64,000 nucleotides of DNA. It comes from Nemertoderma westbladi (taxonomy: Eukaryota > Xenacoelomorpha > Nemertodermatida > Nemertodermatidae). The notes beneath the pieces were generated by a model that saw only the letters and a program-made list of their open reading frames with translations, ran no database searches and was not told the origin of the DNA. The stretch spans positions 1 through 64,000 of the forward strand of contig JAUCBJ010002736.1 of assembly GCA_032718475.1 (NCBI GenBank). Direction: 5' to 3'. The translations under genes were made by a program, and so were the position numbers. Positions 52,423 to 62,699 of the stretch are shown piece after piece; within the stretch, counting starts at the first letter, position 1; each line of letters opens with the position of its first letter.

Positions 52423-54800
52423 TGTTTTACAGCATGGAAGTATCCAGGGGGGGGGGGGGGGGGGGGAGATTTTAACTAAAAAAACGTAATTATTAATTAT
52501 TGTATTACTATTGTTGTATTGAGTACCACAATACACAGTATCATAGGTATATTGGTCGAAAGTATATCAAGATTTTGCCGAAATATTGCACTTTGAATTT
52601 ATCTTAATAATAATCAAATCAAAAGTATCTATAACTAAAGCTCTTGAATTAGCCAGTCATCGCCCGCGTATGGCATTTGGTTCGGTGGTGGGGTGGGTTG
52701 GAATGGTTCGGCCGCGAAGGGGTGGTTCGGTGGCGGGGTGGGTTGGAATGGTTCGGTCGTGAATGGGGGTGGGTTGGGTAGAAATCGTAACGCGACTTTG
52801 AAAGTCGGGGTACGGCTAATCTATTGTCTTGGTTCTACATAGGGAATCATATTCAATATTATTCTATGGTGTTTACGTACAGATAAGGTCCGAAAAATGT
52901 AATGTAATAATGTGGGGGGGGGGGGGGGGGGGGTTGGGGGGTTATCTATAAAAATTAATTTTATAATTACTGTATTATTATTTGTGTATTGAGTACCACA
53001 GTACCATAGGCATAGGTGTAGCGGAATACATGAATATGGGTGGGTCGAAAGTATATCAGTATATTGCCGAAATATTGCGCTTTGAAGTTATAATTATAAA
53101 AATCAAAAGTATCTAAAATTATAGCTCTGGAATTAGCCAGTCATCGGCCGCGTATGGCATTTGATTCGGTGGTGGGCTGTCTATTTATGGTTCGGTCGCG
53201 AAAGGGTGGTTCTGTGGTGGGTTGTGTATGAATGCGAATGGTTCGGCCGCGAAGGGGTGGTTGCGTGGTTCGATGGTGGGGTGGGTTGGAATGGTTCGGC
53301 CGCGAAGGGGTTGTTCGGGGGTGGGTTGTGTATGAATGGTGTCGGCCGCGAAGGGGTGGTTCGGGGGTGGTTTGTGTATGAATGGTTCGGCCGCGAAGGG
53401 GTGGTTCGGGGTGGGGTGGGTTGGAATGGTTCGGCCGCGAAAGGGTGGTTCGGGGTGGGTTGTGTATGAATGGTTCGGCCGCGAAGGGGTGGTTCGGGGT
53501 GGGGTGTGTTGGAATGGTTCGGCCGAGAAGTAGTGGTTCGGTGGTGGGGTGGGTTGGAATGGTTCGGCCGAGAAGTAGTGGTTCGGTGGTGGGGTGGGTT
53601 GGAATGGTTCGGCCGCGAAGGGGTGGTTCGGTGGTGGGGTGGGTTGGAATGGTTCGGCCGCGAAGGGGTTGTTCGGGGGTGGTTTGTGTATGAATGGTTC
53701 GGCCGCGAAGGGGTGGTTCGGGGTGGGGTGGGTTGGAATGGTTCGGCCGCGAAGGGGTGGTTCGGGGTGGGTTGTGTATGAATGGTTCGGCCGCGAAGGG
53801 GTGGTTCGGGGTGGGGTGTGTTGGAATGGTTCGGCCGAGAAGTAGTGGTTCGGTGGTGGGGTGGGTTGGAATGGTTCGGCCGCGAAGGGGTGGTTCGGTG
53901 GTGGGGTGGGTTGGAATGGTTCGGCCGCGAAGGGGTGGTTCGGGGGTGGGTTGTGTATGAATGGTTCGGCCGTGAAGGGGTGGTTCGGTGGTGGGGTGGG
54001 TTGGAATGGTTCGGCCGCGAAGTGGTGGTTCGGTGGTGGGTTGGAATGGTTCGGCCGCGAAAGGGTGGTTCGGTGGTGTGGTGGGTTGTGTATTCGAATG
54101 GTTTCGGCCGCAAAGAGGTGGTTGCATGGTTCGATGGTGGGATGGGTTGTAATGGTTCGGCCGCGAAGGGGTTGTTCGGGGGTGGGTTGTGTATGAATGG
54201 TTCGGCCGCGAAGGGGTGGTTCGGGGGTGGTGTGGGTTGGAATGGTTCGGCCGCGAAGGGGTGGTTCGGTGGTGGGTTGGGTTGGAATGCTTCGGCCGCG
54301 AAGGGGTGGTTCGGGCGTGGGTTGTGTATGAATGGTTTCGGCCGCGAAGGGGTGGTTGCGTGGTTCGGTGGTGGGGTGGGTTGGAATGGTTCGGCCGCGA
54401 AGGGGTTGTTCGGGGGTGGGTTGTGTATGAATGGTTCGGCCGCGAAGGGGTGTTTCGGGGGTGGGTTGGAATGGTTCGGTAGATGGTTGGTTGGAATTGT
54501 TCGGCCGCGAAGTGGTGGTTCGGTGGTGGGGTGGGTTGAAATGGTTCGGCCGCGAAGGGGTGGTTCGGTGGTGGGTGGGTTGGAATGGTTCGGCCGCAAA
54601 GGGGTGGTTCGGGGGTGGGTTGTATATGAATGGTTCGGCCGCGAAGGGGTAGTTCGGGGGTGGGGAGGGTTGGAATGGTTCGGCCGCGAAGGGGTGGTTC
54701 ACTACACCAACATGCCAGTCGGGATCACCACCCACTCCCAATGCAGCTGGACCTTCAACTTTATTGGGGAATGACAAAATGAAAGTAAATTCAAATCTGA
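52423..54800. repeat. Tandem segmental duplication, copy 1 (2,378 bp)
   Basis: It runs from TGTTTTACAGCATGGAAG to AAGTAAATTCAAATCTGA and is followed immediately by copy 2. It holds two related AT-rich leaders (about 52423-52900 and 52900-53160; each with a long G run and CAGTCATCG(C/G)CCGCGTATGG), then the 45-bp satellite (about 53160-54700), then a short unique tail. The two leaders are themselves duplicates, so the structure is nested. Confidence 0.92.
53160..54702 (+). repeat. GC-rich 45-bp satellite, copy 1
   Basis: About 35 units containing GGAATGGTTCGGCCGCGAAG and GGTGGTTCGG(T)GGTGGG. Units are 40-50 bp, many with the length varied by whole or partial GGGGTGG steps. Alternative inserts GTTGTGTATGAATGG and GGGTTGGAATGG alternate in blocks. 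The biased composition leaves long frames open on both strands (minus-strand NHPFAAEPFQP-like, up to about 530 codons). No motif or splice evidence supports a protein. Confidence 0.92.
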
Positions 54801-57038
54801 TGTTTTACAGCATGGAAGTATCCAGGGGGGGGGGGGGATTTTAACTAAAAAAACGTAATTATTAATTATTGTATTACTATTGTTGTATTGAGTACCACAA
54901 TACACAGTATCATAGGTATATTGGTCGAAAGTATATCAAGATTTTGCCGAAATATTGCACTTTGAATTTATCTTAATAATAATCAAATCAAAAGTATCTA
55001 AAACTAAAGCTCTTGAATTAGCCAGTCATCGCCCGCGTATGGCATTTGGTTCGGTGGTGGGGTGGGTTGGAATGGTTCGGCCGCGAAGGGGTGGTTCGGT
55101 GGCGGGGTGGGTTGGAATGGTTCGGTCGTGAATGGGGGTGGGTTGGGTAGAAATTGTAACGCGACTTTGAAAGTCGGGGTACGGCTAATCTATTGTCTTG
55201 GTTCTACATAGGGAATCATATTCAATATTATTCTATGGTGTTTACGTACAGATAAGGTCCGAAAAATGTAATGTAATAATGTGGGGGGGGGGGGGGGGGG
55301 GGGGTTGGGGGGTTATCTATAAAAATTAATTTTATAATTACTGTATTATTATTTGTGTATTGAGTACCACAGTACCATAGGCATAGGTGTAGCGGAATAC
55401 ATGAATATGGGTGGGTCGAAAGTATATCAGTATATTGCCGAAATATTGCGCTTTGAAGTTATAATTATAAAAATCAAAAGTATCTAAAATTATAGCTCTG
55501 GAATTAGCCAGTCATCGGCCGCGTATGGCATTTGATTCGGTGGTGGGCTGTCTATTTATGGTTCGGTCGCGAAAGGGTGGTTCGGTGGTGGGTTGTGTAT
55601 GAATGCGAATGGTTCGGCCGCGAAGGGGTGGTTGCGTGGTTCGATGGTGGGGTGGGTTGGAATGGTTCGGCCGCGAAGGGGTTGTTCGGGGGTGGGTTGT
55701 GTATGAATGGTGTCGGCCGCGAAGGGGTGGTTCGGGGGTGGTTTGTGTATGAATGGTTCGGCCGCGAAGGGGTGGTTCGGGGTGGGGTGGGTTGGAATGG
55801 TTCGGCCGCGAAAGGGTGGTTCGGGGTGGGTTGTGTATGAATGGTTCGGCCGCGAAGGGGTGGTTCGGGGTGGGGTGTGTTGGAATGGTTCGGCCGAGAA
55901 GTAGTGGTTCGGTGGTGGGGTGGGTTGGAATGGTTCGGCCGAGAAGTAGTGGTTCGGTGGTGGGGTGGGTTGGAATGGTTCGGCCGCGAAGGGGTGGTTC
56001 GGTGGTGGGGTGGGTTGGAATGGTTCGGCCGCGAAGGGGTGGTTCGGGGTGGGGTGTGTTGGAATGGTTCGGCCGCGAAGGGGTGGTTCGGTGGTGGGGT
56101 GGGTTGGAATGGTTCGGCCGCGAAGGGGTGGTTCGGTGGTGGGGTGGGTTGGAATGGTTCGGCCGCGAAGGGGTGGTTCGGGGGTGGGTTGTGTATGAAT
56201 GGTTCGGCCGTGAAGGGGTGGTTCGGTGGTGGGGTGGGTTGGAATGGTTCGGCCGCGAAGTGGTGGTTCGGTGGTGGGTTGGAATGGTTCGGCCGCGAAA
56301 GGGTGGTTCGGTGGTGTGGTGGGTTGTGTATTCGAATGGTTTCGGCCGCAAAGAGGTGGTTGCGTGGTTCGATGGTGGGATGGGTTGTAATGGTTCGGCC
56401 GCGAAGGGGTTGTTCGGGGGTGGGTTGTGTATGAATGGTTCGGCCGCGAAGGGGTGGTTCGGGGGTGGTGTGGGTTGGAATGGTTCGGCCGCGAAGGGGT
56501 GGTTCGGTGGTGGGTTGGGTTGGAATGCTTCGGCCGCGAAGGGGTGGTTCGGGCGTGGGTTGTGTATGAATGGTTTCGGCCGCGAAGGGGTGGTTGCGTG
56601 GTTCGGTGGTGGGGTGGGTTGGAATGGTTCGGCCGCGAAGGGGTTGTTCGGGGGTGGGTTGTGTATGAATGGTTCGGCCGCGAAGGGGTGTTTCGGGGGT
56701 GGGTTGGAATGGTTCGGTAGATGGTTGGTTGGAATTGTTCGGCCGCGAAGTGGTGGTTCGGTGGTGGGGTGGGTTGAAATGGTTCGGCCGCGAAGGGGTG
56801 GTTCGGTGGTGGGTGGGTTGGAATGGTTCGGCCGCGAAGGGGTGGTTCGGGGGTGGGTTGTATATGAATGGTTCGGCCGCGAAGGGGTAGTTCGGGGGTG
56901 GGGAGGGTTGGAATGGTTCGGCCGCGAAGGGGTGGTTCACTACACCAACATGCCAGTCGGGATCACCACCCACTCCCAATGCAGCTGGACCTTCAACTTT
57001 ATTGGGGAATGACAAAATGAAAGTAAATTCAAATCTGA
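54801..57038. repeat. Tandem segmental duplication, copy 2 (2,238 bp)
   Basis: Nearly identical to copy 1, but about 140 bp shorter. Most of the difference is about three missing satellite units, and G-run lengths also differ (54825-54837 versus 52447-52466). Identity this high implies a recent event or ongoing homogenisation. Confidence 0.92.
55531..56940 (+). repeat. GC-rich 45-bp satellite, copy 2
   Basis: The same satellite within duplication copy 2, with the same block order apart from about three missing units near 56010-56050. Open frames of up to about 490 codons run across it on both strands and are treated as by-products. Confidence 0.92.
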
Positions 57039-57724
57039 CCGTAATCCGTATCTGTGTTTGCGACTGTAACTAAGGATGTACCGGTACTCCACATAATATA
57101 TTGCATGTGAGCTGTGAGGTCCATTTTTTACTCTCTAGTCTAGATATTTTTCAATATAACCATTACAAATTAACGAAAGGAGCAGTGGCAGGTTTACAGT
57201 GGCAGGTTTGCAGTTGCACGCATCAGCTGTTATTTGCGGTATTTTTCACCTGGAGAGCGATTAATTTTGATCGCGACCACACTATCTGATTGACTGGATT
57301 GACCGCTGGGCCAATTGCAAGGGCCCTTCGTCCATTCGGGAGTCTTATAAATATGGGTTACAGATAGTTCCGGTTACAAAACAGTTTTTATCTGGGTACA
57401 GTAGGTCCACTATAGTATTTATACTAGGTTGTCATTCTTGTAACAATAGAGGAATGACAAATATTACCCCCACTCCTTGAGCCCCCAAAATCTCTCATAT
57501 CCCAGTTTATGTAAGTAACCTATATCGTCGTTACAACATGTGACGCCACTCAGAACTTCCACACGCTGGCTTGCGAATAATATTCGGTGACATCAAAAAG
57601 GTCCCATACTCATTAAACATTTATCCTATTTAATGTGGATCGGTTTGATGAAGGTCGATCTTCCCTCCAACAAGAGGCGCATACTTTATTAGGTGGGGAG
57701 ACATCCGCCTTATAATTAGTCAAA
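57039..57724. other. Upstream region of the GRAMD1-like gene
   Basis: Non-repetitive sequence between the satellite duplication and the proposed first exon. An in-frame TAA at 57713 closes the frame before the ATG at 57725. No clear TATA box or CpG island is seen; any promoter should be here or within the duplication. Confidence 0.35.
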
Positions 57725-57773
57725 ATGGTTAAAAAACGGAAGACGCCCATTCCCATTATTACAATAACAAGCC
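57725..57773 (+). CDS. GRAMD1: Probable first coding exon of GRAMD1-like gene
   Basis: The ATG at 57725 is followed by 16 codons (MVKKRKTPIPIITITS) and one base, ending at donor AGCC|GTGAGTAT. The phase fits both acceptors of the next exon. An in-frame stop lies 12 nt upstream. The segment is short and has no conserved motif, so the evidence is start codon, strong donor, phase and location only. Confidence 0.5.
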
Positions 57774-58366
57774 GTGAGTATCCACACTGGTATAATAAGA
57801 GGCCGTCTTTCCTGACAACCATTTCGTTGTTTAATTACGACAAGTCGACTAATATTTATAATATAATTTGTTTTACTCACTGCAATTCTAAATCACACGA
57901 ACTATTTAATTTTAATAATTATTCTACTTATTCTCTTTGTGTCATTTGTTATTAAATTTATGTCTTATCATTATGTAGGGGTATGGAATGTCAATAAGTT
58001 GGTAATGTATACCAGCCTTTTTTACTTTTATTTATTGGTACAATCTAAATAAAAAACGAACAACGGTACATTATCTATGTCGCCCCACATCGGTTCCCCA
58101 CCGGCTTCTGATACATTACCGACCTCAGATGATTTTCTCATCTGATTTTATTCAACACCAATACGCTGATACCAAATATCGAAACTGTTTTTTAATTCAC
58201 CCAACCGTTAAAAATTGGTGAAACTTTAAATTTACGTTGTATTGATGGATAACACATTACTCACATTACAGTTAGTACATACGGTACCGTTGTACGTACA
58301 CATGTACCGATTGTACATATGTATGTTAATAATTCTAGAATTATTAACATTATTTATTTGTTTTAG

Positions 58367-59495
58367 CCGTTAGCGACGATGCTCTGTCTGCCACCGAACC
58401 GGTAAGTAACTGCTTCTCAGTGGCGCCATCTAGCGGAAATGTTCAGAGTAATTCCACCCCAACCATCGACTCGGATGACGTCACTTATCCGCTAGCAACC
58501 ACCCCGGCGGACGGGTCCCACAACCGTAACCTAGCAACCACTCCTACCGACGGCTCCCGTAACCTAGCAACGACCCCGACGCCCGGTACGTCGACGCCGC
58601 CCAGGGGTTTCCGTCGCCACGCCCACAGTGTTGGTGCCCTAATGAATCTGGGCGTTACGACCAACAACGCCCTAACGAACCTAGTGGGCGCCAGTCCCGA
58701 CGAATCGCCCCCGAGTAGGGCCCACGCGGCGTCCACACCCAAGTTCCCGGATGATTCCCGGTACAGCGACAAGAGTCTGCTATCCCCGGACAGCGAACCG
58801 CGTCCGCGCGGACAGCAGCGGAGTCGGACTGTCAGCTGGACCGACGTTCTCTCCCACACTTACCGCTCCCGCTCCGAAACATTCAGGAAAGTATTCAGGA
58901 AGGACGCGGATAAATGCCTCGAGAAGGACGAGAGATTGCTCTCCGATTACTCGTGCGCGCTGCAGAAAGATATCCTGGTACAAGGCCGAATGTACACGTC
59001 GCAGTACTACATCTCTTTCTATTCGAAGATTTTCGCTTTCGAAACGGCAATCCGTATAAAATTAAGGGATGTTGTTTCTATAACGAAGGAGCGAACCGCT
59101 AAAGTGATTCCCAACGCGATACAGATTTGTACGACTAACGATAAGTATTTCTTTACGTCGTTCACCAGTCGCGATAAGGGTTACACAATGCTGTTCCGTT
59201 TGTGGCAGAACTGTTTGTTGGAGTTGCCGACGACGGAGCACAACCTCTGGGAAATCGTGCGACACAACTACACGTCGCGTCGCACCGCGTTGACGCCGAC
59301 TAGTGCGACGGAGCCGGGGGTGGGGGCGTCGGATGAGTCTGTGGGGGCGGACGAGAGCGACGGGGGCGGGAGTGGAGTTGGGGGCGAGGAGGGACCCAGT
59401 AGTGACCCCGGGTTACTGCTCAACGCCGCGGATAAGGGCAGTTGCGATGGAGACACCAGCGAGACTCACACCGTCGGGGTTACCGATACGTCAAG
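58367..59495 (+). CDS. GRAMD1: GRAMD1/Aster exon with complete GRAM domain
   Basis: GRAMD1 (Aster) proteins are ER-anchored; their GRAM domain senses cholesterol and phosphatidylserine at plasma-membrane contacts, and their ASTER domain moves cholesterol. After acceptor TTTGTTTTAG the exon reads VSDDALSATEPV, then a Thr/Pro/Ser-rich region with LATTP(A/T)DGSRN repeats. The GRAM domain follows (about residues 188-306): SETFRKVF, LLSDYSCALQKDILVQGRMY, ISFYSKIF, TKERTAKVIPNAIQICT, YFFTSFTSRDKG, MLFRLWQNCLLE. These are hallmark GRAMD1 sequences. A Gly/Asp/Ser-rich acidic linker ends at donor TCAAG|GTCAGT. The open frame runs to 59646, but phase and homology put the exon end at 59495. A second in-phase acceptor (TTCTCAG) ends at 58420. 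Confidence 0.92.
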
Positions 59496-59718
59496 GTCAG
59501 TGAACGAATCCTACGATTCGTTACAATTACCTAATGCTTCCTTGGTAACACTTACTAACCCATACTGTATAGCGTCTACGTCTACTGATATGTTCTATTG
59601 TAGAAATAGAATATATTTAGAGAGTCTTGTTGTTGTTTATGTTTAGTATGGATGGATCGATTGTTAATTATCAGACACGGTTAATTGTTTATTTATCCTA
59701 TCCATTTCTTTATTTCAG

Positions 59719-59952
59719 GACTGATAAACCGCCCACTCAGATATTATTCAACGATCTGGACGAAACGATTAACGAGACCCACGAGACAGCTGCTGACACT
59801 TCCGACGCTGAGGATGAGGTTGTATGTCCCTGCGAAAAACACTACAAACCCCTACTCAATCTCGTTCTACCTATGAGTGTCGATAATCTGTGGACTTTGT
59901 TGTTCGCTGCCGAATCCAATTTCTATAAAACATTCCTTTTTGAGTTTGGAAA
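59719..59952 (+). CDS. GRAMD1: GRAMD1/Aster exon: start of ASTER (VASt) domain
   Basis: The exon is 234 nt with acceptor TTTATTTCAG. It encodes TDKPPTQILFNDLDE, an acidic linker, and then EKHYKPLLNLVLPMSVDNLW and LLFAAESNFYKTFLFEFGK, the first part of the sterol-transfer ASTER domain (family pattern: V-x-x-LW/LY-x-LLF). The donor AAA|GTAAGT is phase 2. The remaining ASTER exons and the C-terminal membrane anchor are not found before 64000, so the gene is partial here. Confidence 0.9.
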
Positions 59953-60104
59953 GTAAGTTGGATTGCATGCAAGTTATTCAGCAACAACTATTTTATTAAA
60001 GTGATAAAACCTTTCAGATGATTACAATTCTTATCTCAATTTACGTTACGCGGCATGTAAACCAAATCTTGCTGATTCATTCTGAGAATGCGTCACGATG
60101 ACAG

Positions 60105-62375
60105 TTCTGACATTCCCCAGTCATATAGAGCAGACACACCATACATTGTATGATAACACACAATCCCCCAGACACACCTACACTGTATGCTAACAGTCCC
60201 AGTCATACAGTCCCCCAGACACACCTACACTGTATGCTAACAGACTCAGTCATACAGTCCCCCAGACACACCTACACTGTATGGTAACAGACTCAGTGAT
60301 ACAGTCCCCCAGACACACCTACACTGTATGCTAACAGATTCAGTCATACAGTCTCCCAGACACACCTACACTGTATGCTAACAGACTCAGTCATACAGTC
60401 CCCCAGACACACCTACACTGTATGCTAACAGACTCAGTCATACAGTCCCCCAGACACACCTACACTGTATGCTAACAGATTCAGTCATACAGTCCCCCAG
60501 ACACACCTACACTGTATGCTAACAGACTCAGTCATACAGTCCCCCAGACACACCTACACTGTATGGTAACAGACTCAGTCATACAGTCCCCCGACACATC
60601 TACACTGTATGCTAACATTCTCAGCCATACAGTCTCCCAGACACACCTACACTGTATGCTAACAGACTCAGTCATACAGTCCCCCAGACAAACCTACACT
60701 GTATGCTAACAGACTCAGTCATACAGTCCCCCAGACAAACCTACACTGTATGGTAACAGACTCAGTCATACAGTCCCCCAGACACACCTACACTGTATGC
60801 TAACAGACTCAGTCATACAGTCCCCCAGACACACCTACACTGTATGCTAACAGACTCAGTCATACAGTCCCCCAGACACACCTACACTGTATGCTAACAG
60901 ACTCAGTCATACAGTCCCCCATATAGACTCACCATACACTGTGTATGGCAACAGTCTAGTCATACAGTCCCCCAGACACACCTACACTGTATGCTAACAG
61001 ACTCAGTCATACAGTCCCCCAGACAAACCTACACTGTATGCTAACAGATCCAGTCATACAGTCCCCCAGACACACCTACACTGTATGCTAACAGACTCCG
61101 TCATACAGTCCCCCAGACACACCTACACTGTATGCTAACAGACTCAGTCATACAGTCCCCCAGACACACCTACACTGTATGCTAACAGACTCCGTCATAC
61201 AGTCCCCCAGACACACCTACACTGTATGGTAACAGACTCAGTCATACAGTCCCCCAGACACACCTACACTGTATGGTAACAGACTCAGTCATACAGTCCC
61301 CCATATAGACTCACCATACACTGTGTATTGCAACAGTCTAGTCATACAGTCTCCCAGACACACCTACACTGTATGCTAACAGACTCAGTCATACAGTCCC
61401 CCAGACACATCTACACTGTATGCTAACAGACTCAGTCATACAGTCTCCCAGACACACCTACACTGTATGCTAACAGACTCAGTCATACAGTCCCCCATAT
61501 AGACTCACAATACACTGTGTATGGCAACAGTCTAGTCATACCGTCTCCCAGACACACCTACGCTGTATGCTAACAGTCTCAGTCATACAGTCCCCCAGAC
61601 AAACCTACACTGTATGCTAACAGACTCAGTCATACAGTCCCCCAGACACACCTACACTGTATGCTAACAGTCCCAGTCATACAGTCCCCCATATAGACTC
61701 ACAATACACTGTGTATGGCAACAGTCTAGTCATACCGTCTCCCAGACACACCTACGCTGTATGCTAACAGTCTCAGTCATACAGTCCCCCAGACAAACCT
61801 ACACTGTATGCTAACAGACTCAGTCATACAGTCCCCCAGACACACCTACACTGTATGCTAACAGTCCCAGTCATACAGTCCCCCATATAGACTCACAATA
61901 CACTGTGTATGGCAACAGTCTAGTCATACCGTCTCCCAGACACACCTACGCTGTATGCTAACAGTCTCAGTCATACAGTCCCCCAGACAAACCTACACTG
62001 TATGCTAACAGACTCAGTCATACAGTCCCCCAGACACATCTACACTGTATGCTAACAGACTCAGTCATACAGTCCCCCAGACACATCTACACTGTATGCT
62101 AACAGACTCAGTCATACAGTCCCCCATATAGACTCACAATACACTGTGTATGGCAACAGTCTAGTCATACCGTCTCCCAGACACACCTACGCTGTATGCT
62201 AACAGTCTCAGTCATACAGTCCCCCAGACAAACCTACACTGTATGCTAACAGACTCAGTCATACAGTCCCCCAGACACACCTACACTGTATGCTAACAGT
62301 CCCAGTCATACAGTCCCCCATATAGACTCACCACACACTGTGTATTGCAACAGTCTAGTCATACCGTCTGTTACG
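60105..62375 (+). repeat. 47-bp minisatellite in GRAMD1-like intron
   Basis: About 47 units of a 47-bp repeat (CAGTCCCCCAGACACACCTA, then CACTGTATGCTAACAGACTC), with a 53-bp variant (CCCCCATATAGACTCAC, then ACTGTGTATGGCAACAGTC). Between about 61490 and 62370 the variants recur in fixed order as a higher-order repeat of about 195-200 bp. It starts about 150 nt after the 59952 donor and does not include it. Confidence 0.95.
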
Positions 62376-62384
62376 GTATATGGC

Positions 62385-62485
62385 GCTGTATCCATAATAT
62401 TAGTCATCATGCAGTATGCAATATTAGTCCGTTATGCAGTATGCAATATTAGTCCGTTATACTGTATGTAATATTAGTCCGTTGT
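62385..62485 (+). repeat. Four short ATATTAGTC units
   Basis: Four tandem units of about 24-27 bp containing (G/C)CAGTATGCAATATTAGTC, directly after the 47-bp array. Confidence 0.8.
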
Positions 62486-62699
62486 GCAGCATGATATTTT
62501 AGATAAGGCATAATAACGCAGTGGTATTTAGATAGGGAAATCGAAACACCCATATATTTGAATCCATCCATTTTGTATAGTATGTAGCCCTACCTACGTA
62601 ATTTTGTATTAGGTAATATGTAGATAGTTCCAGGGTAAGTTTATTCGGACCCTGGATTCCGTGCTTGCTGATATTAGCTTTAGTAGGGCTAGCATATAG

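Noticed and set aside
53141-57015. Pro/Thr/His-rich (minus) and Gly/Trp-rich (plus) ORFs of up to 530 codons
   Set aside because: GC-rich satellite with few stops on either strand. There are no conserved domains, and frame length changes with unit number between the two duplicates.
58402-58420. A 19-nt intron (GTAAGT...TTCTCAG)
   Set aside because: Far below the size animal spliceosomes can handle. Better explained by alternative acceptors or coincidence, and the frame is open through it.
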